From Chloroflexota bacterium (GTDB lineage Bacteria > Chloroflexota > Dehalococcoidia > Lucifugimonadales > UBA3495), in assembly GCA_028873965.1 (NCBI GenBank), contig JAPPMU010000017.1, positions 1 through 62,176 of the forward strand: 62,176 nt of DNA. The letters run 5' to 3'. Position numbers and translations under genes: made by a program. Every line of letters starts with the position of its first letter. Position 1 is the first letter of the stretch. This document shows, in pieces, positions 18,074-26,641 of the stretch. The notes under the pieces are model-generated. The model did not search any database. It was not told the DNA's origin and saw only the letters and a program-made list of their open reading frames with translations.

Positions 18074-19249
18074 TCAGGCGACGGCTTCGATGTTCATGCC
18101 CAGGCGCACCGGGCCGGGCTGGTCCAGCAGGGCACGGGCGACGCGAGCCCGGTGCTCGAAGCTGGTGCCCAGGCGCATGGTCCAGGCGGTGACGCGCCGG
18201 TACCAGAGGTGCAGGTCGAACTCCATCATGAAGCCGATGCCGCCGTGGATCTGCTGCGAGGATCGAACCGTGGCCTGGCACTTGTCGTTGGTGAATGCCT
18301 TGGCCTGGGATACCTCTACGCTGTAGGGCAGGCCGGCGTCCAGCTTCCACAGGGCCTCGTAGGTGAGAAGTTGGGCGCCGTCCACCGCGACCACCATGTC
18401 GGCGCAGAGGTGCTGGATGGACTGGAAACCGGCGAGCGGGCGGCCAAAAGCTACACGGTTCTTGGCGTACTCGATTGCCATCTCGGCATCCTTGCGGGCC
18501 GCGCCGACGATCTGGGCGCACAGCAGGGCGGTGCCGGTGTCCAGCATCTCGGACGTGGCCGGCCAACCGGCGTTGACCTCGCCGATAACGTTGCTCAGGG
18601 GGATGCGGACGTTGTCCAGCGCGATCTTGCTCTGGGAGTCCTTGGCCAGCGTGGTCAGGCGCGTCTCGGTGATGCCGGCGGCGTTGCTGGGCACGATGGC
18701 CAGGGTGATGCCGGCGCCGTCGTCGCCAGATGCGGCGGTGCGCACGGCCATGACCACCATCTCGGCGGCGGAGAAGTTGTCCACGAAGTGCTTGATGCCG
18801 TTGATGACCAGGCTGTCGCCGTCCACCTCGCCGCGACATTGCACGGCATCGGCGCGCAGGCGCGGGTCCTGCTCCTGAACCGCCCAGGTCATGATCAGAT
18901 CGCCGCGGGCGACGCGAGGCAGGATGCTCTGCTTCTGCTCGTCGGAGCCGTGGTTGGCGACGGCCAGGGCGGCGGTGGCGGTGCTGTGGAAGGGCACCGG
19001 AGCGATGGCGCGTCCGCATTCCTCCAGGATGAGGCCGAGGTAGGTGACGGGGAGGCCGCCCCCGCCGTAGGCCTCGGGCAGGGAGATGCCGAACCAGCCG
19101 AGGCTGGCCATCTGCTCCCACAGTTCCACGGAGTAGCCGCGCTCGTCCTGCTCAATGGCGCGGGGGAGACTGGGCGGGCATTCCGCGTCCAGGAACTCCC
19201 GGGCGGCGTTTTTGACCATCAACTCTTCTTCGGTGGGTAATACGTTCAT
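18074..19249 (-). CDS. Acyl-CoA dehydrogenase (FadE-like)
   Basis: This 391-residue FAD enzyme would oxidise an acyl-CoA to the enoyl-CoA. It shows the N-terminal helical domain, 'GWFGISLPEAYGGGGLP', the FAD-binding middle region, 'KNRVAFGRPLAGFQSIQH' and 'IHGGIGFMMEFDLHLWYRR'. No glutamate is seen at the C-terminal catalytic position of short/medium-chain enzymes (the region reads 'MRLGTSFEHRAR'), as is common in one partner of heteromeric FadE pairs. The second acyl-CoA dehydrogenase at 20373 on the same strand is the likely partner. Nineteen bases separate it from the PaREP1-like gene upstream. Confidence 0.92.
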   Translation of the reverse strand: MNVLPTEEELMVKNAAREFLDAECPPSLPRAIEQDERGYSVELWEQMASLGWFGISLPEAYGGGGLPVTYLGLILEECGRAIAPVPFHSTATAALAVANHGSDEQKQSILPRVARGDLIMTWAVQEQDPRLRADAVQCRGEVDGDSLVINGIKHFVDNFSAAEMVVMAVRTAASGDDGAGITLAIVPSNAAGITETRLTTLAKDSQSKIALDNVRIPLSNVIGEVNAGWPATSEMLDTGTALLCAQIVGAARKDAEMAIEYAKNRVAFGRPLAGFQSIQHLCADMVVAVDGAQLLTYEALWKLDAGLPYSVEVSQAKAFTNDKCQATVRSSQQIHGGIGFMMEFDLHLWYRRVTAWTMRLGTSFEHRARVARALLDQPGPVRLGMNIEAVA

Positions 19250-19268
19250 CGTGCCTCGGTGTGGGGTG

Positions 19269-19643
19269 TCATTCGGTCAATACGGTGTTGGTCAGACCAG
19301 CGATCAAGTCAATAAACATTTCTACGTCGTCGAGCCGGCCCGCTATCATTTCGGCATCCATCCAATCCTGGTAGAAATTCTCATGCAATGCGCTGGCGCT
19401 AACTGCCCATTCCCGCGCCATGCGGTTGCCTGATTCCTGCGCCAGTAAATTCACGACGTGGTTGAAGTGGCTATGGCTGCGATAAGCATAATCCCGGGCA
19501 TCGGCATAAACTTTGGCCGCCTGGGCCGCCGCTCCCCAACCTTTTTCTGAGGCCTGAAGGAGAGCTCCGTCAGCCAGGTATTGGCGGCTCCGGCGCAAGA
19601 ACTCGCCACAGATTTGACCGTGATCGGCTCCGAATTCAGACAT
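19269..19643 (-). CDS. PaREP1-family protein (single domain)
   Basis: This 124-residue all-helical protein matches the archaeal PaREP1/PaREP8 pattern: 'LLQASEKGWGAAAQAAKVYA', then 'YRSHSHFNHVVNLLAQE', then 'SALHENFYQDWM' and 'GRLDDVEMFIDLI'. PaREP1 proteins resemble HEPN-like four-helix bundles, but no R-x4-6-H RNase motif is clear here. The ATG at 19643 lies inside the upstream two-domain PaREP1 gene (8-base overlap). Function is unknown for the family. The gene separates two acyl-CoA dehydrogenase genes that would otherwise be near neighbours. Confidence 0.75.
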   Translation of the reverse strand: MSEFGADHGQICGEFLRRSRQYLADGALLQASEKGWGAAAQAAKVYADARDYAYRSHSHFNHVVNLLAQESGNRMAREWAVSASALHENFYQDWMDAEMIAGRLDDVEMFIDLIAGLTNTVLTE

Positions 19644-20352
19644 TTCGTGATCTCTGTGATTTATCACGGTTTTCAACCGCCGCTTTAACCAGCGCAACCA
19701 ACTTAGATACATCGTCTAAGTCATTGCCAATCAGTTCGGCGTCCAGCCAATCCGGCTTCGCATGAGCGTTATCAAGAAGCAACTTTGCGCTTATCGACCA
19801 ATTGCCCGCTTTATTGCCATCCGGCTCTTGCTTTAAGTACCGCGTAACCTGGCTCAGATAGTTGCTGCGGATGTGGTCATGCCCCATGGCTTTGGCATAG
19901 GTTTTGGCAGCATATGTGGCTGCTTCCCATCCTTTTTCCGATGCTACAGCGAGACAACCGTTGTCCATGCATTCCCAGGCGCGGCTCAGGGTATCGTCCG
20001 CGCTTTGCGGCGGATCGGCAATGTCCTTGACCAATATCGCCAGCCGTTGCACGTCATCCAACCGTCGGGCGATGCCATCGCGGTCGAGCCAGCCATATTC
20101 GACATTATCCGACAGTGCCATCGCGCTGACCGCCCATTCGGCGGCGTTACCGTTGCCCAGACTGTCCTTGACCAGTCGGCGCGCGCCATCCGTGAAATCT
20201 ACATCGGGTCCAGCGTAATCTGCCGTGGCGCACACAGCCGCCTGCCAGCCCGCACGAGAGGCCGAGACCAGCTCACCCCGTGCCAAAGCGGCCCGGCTCT
20301 GACGCAGGAAATAATCGCAGGATTCGACGAGGACGGGTAACGGCCGTGTCAT
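19636..20352 (-). CDS. Tandem two-domain PaREP1-family protein
   Basis: This 238-residue protein contains two copies of the PaREP1-like domain, at about residues 5-112 and 118-230. The repeats share 'LVSASRAGWQAAVCATADYA' versus 'LAVASEKGWEAATYAAKTYA' and 'LSDNVEYGWLDRDGIARRLDDVQ' versus 'LLDNAHAKPDWLDAELIGNDLDDVS' (compare 'GIARRLDDVQ' and 'LIGNDLDDVS'). The second copy is closer to the family consensus and to the single-domain neighbour, so the first copy has diverged more. The gene starts 20 bases after the second acyl-CoA dehydrogenase and overlaps the single-domain gene. No function is known. Confidence 0.72.
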   Translation of the reverse strand: MTRPLPVLVESCDYFLRQSRAALARGELVSASRAGWQAAVCATADYAGPDVDFTDGARRLVKDSLGNGNAAEWAVSAMALSDNVEYGWLDRDGIARRLDDVQRLAILVKDIADPPQSADDTLSRAWECMDNGCLAVASEKGWEAATYAAKTYAKAMGHDHIRSNYLSQVTRYLKQEPDGNKAGNWSISAKLLLDNAHAKPDWLDAELIGNDLDDVSKLVALVKAAVENRDKSQRSRNV

Positions 20353-20372
20353 CGCGGCGACTCCGGCGGCGA

Positions 20373-21575
20373 CTAGACCCGGGGCATGCCCAGGCCGCGG
20401 CGGGCCACCTGGTCGCGCATGACCTGTACGCTGCCGTGGTTGATGCCGCTCTGGAAGGCGCCCATGAGGTTGTGGGCGAACACGCCGCTCTCGATGGCGT
20501 CCTCGGAACCGTTGAGCAGCTGGCCGTAGGGCCCGAGCATCTGGGCGATGGTCTCGGTGGTGCGGACGCCGTGCTCGGGGGCGAAAACTTTCTCGGCGGA
20601 ACCCTCATAGGTGAAGTTGCCGTCACTCTCCACGATGGACATGCTGCGCATGGTCATCAGGCGGCAGACCTGGCCCTCGATCCACATGTCGGCGAGGCGG
20701 TCGCGCATGGTGGGGTCTTCGCGCATGGCGTAACCCTCGATCTCGTTCTCCTTGACCCAGTTGACGATGTCCTCGTCGCGCTGGATGGAGATCAGGTAGC
20801 GGGAAGCACCCACGCGGTCGAGGTTGAGACCCATGGCGCCGACGTACCAGCCCTGGTTCTCCTCGCCCAGCATGCAGGAGGCGGGGACGCGGACGTTTTC
20901 GAAGAAGGTCTCGTTGGTGCGGTTGTCGCCATAGGTGGTACCCAGGGGCGCCGGCGGGTTGTTCTGGATGGTCCACAGGGGGCGCACGGTGATGCCCGGC
21001 GTGTCCATGGGGATCAGGAAGATGCTGATGCCGCGATGACGGGGAGCGTCGGGATCGGTGCGGGCCATCAGGTAGATGTGCGTCGCGTAGTGGGCGGCGG
21101 TGGTGTACATCTTCTGGCCGTTGATGACGTACTCGTCGCCGTCGCGGACGGCGCGGCACTGGAGGCCGGCCAGGTCGGCTCCCGCCTGGGGCTCGGTGAA
21201 GCCCAGGGCGAAGGAGATCTCGCCACGGATGATGCCGGGCAGGAACTCCTGCTTCTGCTCCTCGGTGCCGGCGGCGAGGATGGCCGGAGCGCCGGAGCCG
21301 GCGCCGCCCACGGTGATGCCGGCGCGGGCGAACTCCTCTTCCACGATGTACTGGTCGATGCGGCTGCCGCCCTGGCCGCCGTACTCCCGGGGCCAGGAAA
21401 TGCCGATCCAGCCCCGGTCGGCGATCTCTTTGTACATCTCGCGGGTCTTGGGTCCGCGCCGGCGGATGCCGGTGTCCTCGAGCTCGGCGACGATCTCGGG
21501 GGTTACGTTTTCCGCAATGAATTGCTGGACTTCGGCGCGCAGGGCTTCCTGTTCGGGGGTGAATGCGAATTCCAT
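20373..21575 (-). CDS. Acyl-CoA dehydrogenase (FadE-like)
   Basis: This 400-residue FAD enzyme shows 'GWIGISWPREYGGQGGS', 'FTEPQAGADLAGLQCRA', 'YVINGQKMYTTAAHYA' and a C-terminal 'SGINHGSVQVMRDQVARRGL'. The N-terminal start at 21575 ('MEFAFTPEQEALRAEVQQF') is standard; an upstream extension has no homology. It is the first gene of a minus-strand unit that continues through two PaREP1-like genes, the other acyl-CoA dehydrogenase, the YHS protein and the LLM enzyme. Heteromeric pairing with the enzyme at 18074 is an inference. The acyl substrate cannot be told. Confidence 0.92.
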   Translation of the reverse strand: MEFAFTPEQEALRAEVQQFIAENVTPEIVAELEDTGIRRRGPKTREMYKEIADRGWIGISWPREYGGQGGSRIDQYIVEEEFARAGITVGGAGSGAPAILAAGTEEQKQEFLPGIIRGEISFALGFTEPQAGADLAGLQCRAVRDGDEYVINGQKMYTTAAHYATHIYLMARTDPDAPRHRGISIFLIPMDTPGITVRPLWTIQNNPPAPLGTTYGDNRTNETFFENVRVPASCMLGEENQGWYVGAMGLNLDRVGASRYLISIQRDEDIVNWVKENEIEGYAMREDPTMRDRLADMWIEGQVCRLMTMRSMSIVESDGNFTYEGSAEKVFAPEHGVRTTETIAQMLGPYGQLLNGSEDAIESGVFAHNLMGAFQSGINHGSVQVMRDQVARRGLGMPRV

Positions 21576-21702
21576 AGCAACGCTGCCTCGTGAAAGAGTG
21601 TGCCGTTCGTTTACGCCGTGCAATTATAGCGGGTCGGGCGGGAGGTGTCATTCCGCCAACTCCCCAACGCCGGGTGATACAATCCTCGAACGGAGGCTTG
21701 AG

Positions 21703-22452
21703 ATGACTACCGCCAAATCCGGGTTCAAGATGCTGCCCTACCGGCGGGGCGGCGATATTGACTACGCCAGTCTGGAGTTCAACCCCGACCGGAGGGATGG
21801 GCCACCCGACCACATGGACCAGCTCAATGAGATCGACGAGATCATGGGTCTCTTTCGCGCCCGCTTCACTGACTTCGGGGAACGGCCTGACGTTTTTCTG
21901 AACCGGGAAACGTTCATCTGCTATGACCCGAGCAACCTCAACGTGCGGGTGTCGCCGGACATCTACCTGGCCTTCGGTGTTGACGCGCAGGCGATTACGC
22001 CGCGCCGGCTGTACCTGCCCTGGGAAGTGGGAAAGCCGCCGGATTTCGCACTGGAAGTGGCGTCGGAAAGCACCGGCGGGGCGGACGTAAGGCTCAAGCC
22101 GCGCATCTACGCCGCCATCGGCGTGCCGGAATACTGGCGCTTTGACCCGTCGGGAGGCGCGTATCACGGCGCGCCCCTCAGTGGGGGCCTGCTGGTTGGC
22201 GGCGCCTACCGTCCCGTTCCGCTGACCACCGAACCCGACGGCATCCTGAAAGGGTACAGCCCCATACTGGAAATCAGCCTGGCCTGGGACGAGGGTTGGC
22301 CGCGGCTGTACGATCCCGCTGCCGGAACGTACCTGGAGGGCTGGCGGGAAGTCTGGCACGCTCGCCGGGCCGCCGAAACCCGCGCCCTTACCGCCGAGGC
22401 GGAAGCTGCGCTGCTCCGGGAGCAGTTGCGGCGGTTGCGATCCGAAGGCTGA
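21703..22452 (+). CDS. Uma2-family PD-(D/E)XK protein with coiled-coil tail
   Basis: This 249-residue protein belongs to the Uma2/DUF820 family, which has a restriction-endonuclease-like fold. Landmarks are 'VSPDIYLAFG', 'PPDFALEVASES', 'KPRIYAAIGVPEYWRFD' and a C-terminal charged helix ('TAEAEAALLREQLRRLRSE'). The Asp, Glu-x-Ala and Lys positions fit the family catalytic pattern. CGGAGG lies before the ATG at 21703. A paralogue is at 54429-55124. The biological role of Uma2 proteins is unsettled. The next gene, a truncated HsdS, begins 20 bases after its stop. Confidence 0.85.
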   Translation: MTTAKSGFKMLPYRRGGDIDYASLEFNPDRRDGPPDHMDQLNEIDEIMGLFRARFTDFGERPDVFLNRETFICYDPSNLNVRVSPDIYLAFGVDAQAITPRRLYLPWEVGKPPDFALEVASESTGGADVRLKPRIYAAIGVPEYWRFDPSGGAYHGAPLSGGLLVGGAYRPVPLTTEPDGILKGYSPILEISLAWDEGWPRLYDPAAGTYLEGWREVWHARRAAETRALTAEAEAALLREQLRRLRSEG

Positions 22453-22471
22453 CCTGTGGGTTGGCACTGGC

Positions 22472-23614
22472 GTGCAGTTTGCCTACGCCAACCCATGCTC
22501 TGAGCGTGATTATCTGCAATATGGCGAAGTGCTGTTCAACAATACCAATAGCACTTCACTGGTTGGAAAGTCTGTGGTTTTCCGAGAACATATTTCCGCC
22601 GTATGCTCAAACCACGTAACGCGCCTGCTGGTGAAGGACGACATTGAACCAGAATTTGTAGAGACGGTTTTGAATATGCTGCAACGGAAGGGGTACTTCG
22701 CCCGACTCTGTACAAACTTCAACAACCAAGCCGGCATCAATACAACAACGTTATCGTCCGTAAGATTGCCTATCCCGCCCGAATCGGAACGCGAAAAACT
22801 GGTTGCAGCGATGGACTCCGCACGTGCGGAGCGCAGGGCGAAGCTGGCGGAGGCCGACGCGCTGCTGGCGGGAATTGACGACTTTCTGCTGGACGCGCTG
22901 GGCATCGCGGCGCCGGCCGAGGATACGCGGCGGGTGTTTGCGGTTCGTGGTCAATTCGCGGCCAATCGTATTGACCCGCATTTTCATTCGCCGGATTTTG
23001 CGCGAATCGGTGAAATGTTGTCGCAAGTACACTGCGAACCGCTGGGGAAGTTAGCCACGTTGTCAAAAGAAACTTGGAACCCTCGAGATCACGAACAGCC
23101 AACGTTTCGTTACATCGAAATCAGCACGGTCAGCCCACAGACCGGAGAAGCCCATTGGAACGAAGTTTTAGCTTCGGAGGCACCCAGCCGAGCACGGATG
23201 CAGGTCAGGGCGGATGACATCATAGTTAGCTTGACTCGTCCGCATCACGGTTCAATCGCCCATCTTGGCCCGGAGTTTAACGGCTGCATCGCGTCCACGG
23301 GATTTGCAGTGATTCGTGGAGTGGCAGAATACGTCAGCCGTGAATACTTATGGTGCGCCCTGCGCGCCAAGTTCTGCTTGCAGCAGATGCGCCAGCGGGC
23401 CAGCGGCGGCAACTATCCAGCCATCACGGAATCCGAGTTGGAGAATGTCCTGATACCCGTCCCGGATGCCGAAACGCAGGGATACGTTGCCGACGAAATC
23501 GGGCGACGGCGAGAGGAAGCGCGGCGGTTGCGGGCCGAGGCGGAAGCGGGATGGGAGGGGGCGAAACGGTGGTTTGAGGTACAATTGCTGGACACAGCAA
23601 AGATGGTCAGATAG
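22472..23614 (+). pseudogene. 5'-truncated type I restriction specificity subunit (HsdS)
   Basis: The 380 readable residues match HsdS from the middle of the first target-recognition domain onward. 'GEVLFNNTNSTSLVGKSVVF' and 'LPIPPESEREKLVAAMDSA' come from the first half, a coiled-coil spacer follows, then the second recognition domain with 'RADDIIVSLTRPHHGSIAHL', 'GGNYPAITESELENVLIPVP' and a final coiled coil. The first half of domain 1 is missing: the frame stays open back into the end of the Uma2 gene without homology, and the only start is a GTG at 22472. No hsdM or hsdR lies in the window. It is best read as an orphan relic, though a split-specificity protein is possible. Confidence 0.75.
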
Positions 23615-23624
23615 GGGAGGTAAA

Positions 23625-23813
23625 ATGAAAGTTCTTCTGATTTTTGTAACGCTTGGCGCGCTAGGCGGGCTGGCTACTGATTGGATTGCCGCTGGCTTCA
23701 TGGGCATATCGCTTGCGTCGCAATGGTGGCACTGTGCGGTAGCAGGGGCCATAGGCGGGACTATTGGTATTGGAGCCGCAGCAGCGAATTCGTCGACACG
23801 CTCTGCCTTTTGA
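23625..23813 (+). CDS. Small membrane protein
   Basis: This 62-residue protein has two hydrophobic helices with glycine-rich faces ('LLIFVTLGALGGLATDWIAAG' region and 'CAVAGAIGGTIGIGAAAA'), as in small transglycosylase-associated/holin-like membrane proteins. GGGGAGG lies five bases before the ATG at 23625, an excellent ribosome site. It follows the truncated HsdS by ten bases and precedes the AbiF region. I do not recognise the family. Confidence 0.6.
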   Translation: MKVLLIFVTLGALGGLATDWIAAGFMGISLASQWWHCAVAGAIGGTIGIGAAAANSSTRSAF

Positions 23814-23823
23814 GATTGGCACC

Positions 23824-23931
23824 ATGGGGGCAAAAGATATTACAACTTCCAAATCCAGACGGGTGTGGACGGTGGTCGACGCGCGGGCGAACCTGGCTGA
23901 GGCGCTGAGCTGCACCACGGTTCGCATTTGA
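23824..23931 (+). pseudogene. Truncated Phd/YefM-type antitoxin relic
   Basis: The 35-codon frame reads 'SKSRRVWTVVDARANLAEAL' and then stops at 23929. 'VWTVVDARANLAEAL' is the typical N-terminal strand-helix of Phd/YefM antitoxins, whose remaining 40-60 residues are missing. The stop codon overlaps the -35 box of the promoter in front of the AbiF locus, so the AbiF module may have been joined here by the deletion. No toxin partner is adjacent. Confidence 0.5.
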
Positions 23932-23956
23932 CAAGATTCGGGAAATGATCTATCCT
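23928..23956 (+). promoter_or_regulatory. Sigma-70-type promoter of the abiF-associated RNA
   Basis: A perfect TTGACA (23928-23933) and TATCCT (23951-23956, four of six matches to TATAAT) are separated by the ideal 17 bases. The predicted transcription start is near 23963, just before the C-rich hairpin. Confidence 0.7.
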
Positions 23957-23962
23957 TGCTAG

Positions 23963-24018
23963 TGATAGACCCCCCCACGCCTCTCGTCAGATCGGCGCAC
24001 CAGGGGGGACGTTTTTTT
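23963..24018 (+). ncRNA. Candidate small structured RNA upstream of abiF
   Basis: Downstream of the promoter lies a short segment that can fold as a nested hairpin. An outer stem pairs seven Cs (23970-23976) with six Gs (24003-24008), and an inner stem pairs CGCC (23978-23981) with GGCG (23994-23997) around a 12-base loop. It ends, after ACG, in seven Ts (24012-24018), as an intrinsic terminator would. A transcript of about 55 nt would end 29 bases before the abiF ATG. AbiF-family toxins are reported to be paired with an upstream structured non-coding RNA, so this is a candidate antitoxin RNA. Its identity is inferred from position and structure, not from a sequence match. Confidence 0.6.
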
Positions 24019-24047
24019 GCGACGCCCAGTCGCACCGCCACCCACGT

Positions 24048-24950
24048 ATGAGCGCATACGGCTCGGCATCTACCGCAGACCAGATAAAGGGTCTGGTTGA
24101 TCGCGGTTTGGTCATCCCCGACGCGGATTTCGCCGTTCGGTGCTTGACTCACATCGGCTACCACAGGTTGCGCTCCTACTGGATTCCGTTCCGGTCAAGT
24201 CGAGAATCTGCGGCCCGCTTTCGTACCGGCGCTTCGTTCGACCAAGTGATAACGCTGTACATGTTCGACCAGCGGCTGCGTTCTTTGCTTCTGGAAGCGT
24301 TGAGTTACGTCGAAATTTCGGTACGCAGCCAGTGGTCGATCCTGGTTGCGCAGAGCTCTAACCGGGGAGAATTCGCTCTCCAGGACGCGAGCCTGTTTGA
24401 CCAAGCCTACTATGCAGGCAACTTGCAAGAACTCGAACGTAACTATAATCAAGTTCGCAAGCAGAACCGTATTAGATTTCAAGATGCGAGCATTTGGGAT
24501 ATAACGCCGACGATGTCCTTTGGAATCTTATCAAAATGGTTTTCCACTCTGACCGATCAAAGGCTCCGGCAATCCATATCAGATAATTACGGGGTGGATG
24601 AAACCATTCTCGAGAATATCCTCAAGCATCTTGCTTTGGTCCGCAATATATCCGCTCACCACGAGCGTGTTTGGAACCGGGCGATGGAGATCAGCCTGGC
24701 AAGGCCGCGGCGGCTGGGCGGTTCGAGCGGCCTTGCCCTTGGGTTCAATGCCGGCGACAGCAGAAAAGTTTACAATACGCTCGTCATTGTCGTCTATCTG
24801 CTGGACATTATCATCCCAAACGGAGATTGGGCGGAACGCCTGATTGCCTTCCGTGAGGCCGTGTCAGATAATTCCGCGCCTTACCGCAGAATGGGGTTTC
24901 CGACGGGATGGCGTGAATTCGCAATTTGGCAAAAGCATTTGCCGAAATAG
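24048..24950 (+). CDS. Abi_2/AbiF-family HEPN protein
   Basis: This 300-residue protein belongs to the Abi_2 (AbiD/AbiF-like) abortive-infection family. Landmarks run in order: 'GYHRLRSYWIPFR' (35-49), 'FDQVITLYMFDQRLR' (64-78), 'LLEALSYVEISVRSQW' (81-96), 'WDITPTMSFGILSKWFSTL' (150-168), and the HEPN motif R-x4-H at Arg199-His204 in 'LVRNISAHHERVWNR'. The length is full and the RNase motif intact, so it should be active. No Shine-Dalgarno sequence is seen before the ATG at 24048. A promoter and terminator-ended RNA lie just upstream. AbiF has been proposed as the ancestor of Cas13; here it sits among other broken defence genes. Confidence 0.88.
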   Translation: MSAYGSASTADQIKGLVDRGLVIPDADFAVRCLTHIGYHRLRSYWIPFRSSRESAARFRTGASFDQVITLYMFDQRLRSLLLEALSYVEISVRSQWSILVAQSSNRGEFALQDASLFDQAYYAGNLQELERNYNQVRKQNRIRFQDASIWDITPTMSFGILSKWFSTLTDQRLRQSISDNYGVDETILENILKHLALVRNISAHHERVWNRAMEISLARPRRLGGSSGLALGFNAGDSRKVYNTLVIVVYLLDIIIPNGDWAERLIAFREAVSDNSAPYRRMGFPTGWREFAIWQKHLPK

Positions 24951-25085
24951 AACAGCATTGGTCCGAAAAGGCCATAAGCGGCAACGACGATTCATGCGGT
25001 CGCCACTACGGGGCTGTGGGTTGCATGCTGAGTCATGGCGTTGCTCCGGATTGGATGCTGCGATTGTACGTTCTATTGTAGCATC

Positions 25086-25134
25086 GGGGCGGGATTGCCA
25101 CCCCCGCATCAAGTGCGGGGTCGCAATGACACAG
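25086..25134. repeat. Half copy of repeat family B
   Basis: The segment contains GGGATTGCCACCCCCGCATC and GGGGTCGCAATGACA, resembling the right arm of family B with an inserted short palindrome (CCCCGCATCAAGTGCGGGG). It lies in the 254 bases between abiF and moxR; nothing else is recognisable there. Confidence 0.65.
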
Positions 25135-25204
25135 CAGGGACATAGCTCGCTGCCGCCTGTGCTAAACTGGCCTGAAAATCATCCCAATCGGCCAGGAAAG
25201 TACC

Positions 25205-26191
<987 letters not shown>

Positions 26192-26214
26192 GCAGGCGAT
26201 GGGGAGGGCAAGGT

Positions 26215-26499
26215 ATGTACACGTTTGACGTTTTGGTTTCTAAAGGCAAGTTGTCCGACGGGTCAACCTGCTATGCAGCGTGGTGCTCCTACCTGTATGG
26301 CGTCTGGGGACAGGGCGATACAGAGGAGGAAGCCCTGACGGAAGTCAGGTTGATGATGACCGATGTCGTGAACGATCCGGAAGACCTGGCTGAAAGCCTG
26401 ATCGACCCCGAGGTAGCGGCAGCGGAGATGGCGGACATGATCCGCGAACGTGAGGCCGAAGGCGTCCTCTGCTGGACACAGCAAGTACATGACCGTTGA
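26215..26499 (+). CDS. HicB-like antitoxin (orphan copy)
   Basis: This 94-residue protein is a HicB-like antitoxin paralogous to the one at 26642: both share 'FDV', 'LSDGSTCY', 'AWCSY' and 'QGDTE-EAL' in the same order. Its C-terminus differs and ends in 'CWTQQVHDR', the last codons being the out-of-frame reading of the hicA relic that follows. The partner toxin gene has been deleted except for its final codons, so this antitoxin is an orphan, possibly still able to bind the intact HicA nearby. Confidence 0.75.
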   Translation: MYTFDVLVSKGKLSDGSTCYAAWCSYLYGVWGQGDTEEEALTEVRLMMTDVVNDPEDLAESLIDPEVAAAEMADMIREREAEGVLCWTQQVHDR

Positions 26500-26569
26500 C
26501 GAATTCCGCGAAACTATGAACGGGAATATTCCCGAGCGGTTCACCAATCCCCAGTTTTGGAACAGCTGA
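26489..26569 (+). pseudogene. hicA 3'-end relic
   Basis: Twenty-six codons beginning at the ATG at 26489 read 'MTVDEFRETMNGNIPERF' and continue to the stop at 26567. They are nearly identical to the last 26 codons of the intact hicA at 26947-27219 ('MTVDEFREAMNGNIPERF'). The rest of this first hicA copy is missing, which shows a tandem duplication of hicBA followed by deletion of the toxin body. Confidence 0.85.
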
Positions 26570-26641
26570 GCAAGATGGACAGAGCGTCGCCCTAGTGCCC
26601 GTTTGCAGGCAGCGCGTCGAGACCCAAAGGGAGATCAGAAC

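Noticed and set aside
22472..23614. Intact type I restriction system
   Set aside because: Only a truncated specificity subunit is present; no modification or restriction subunit gene occurs in the window.
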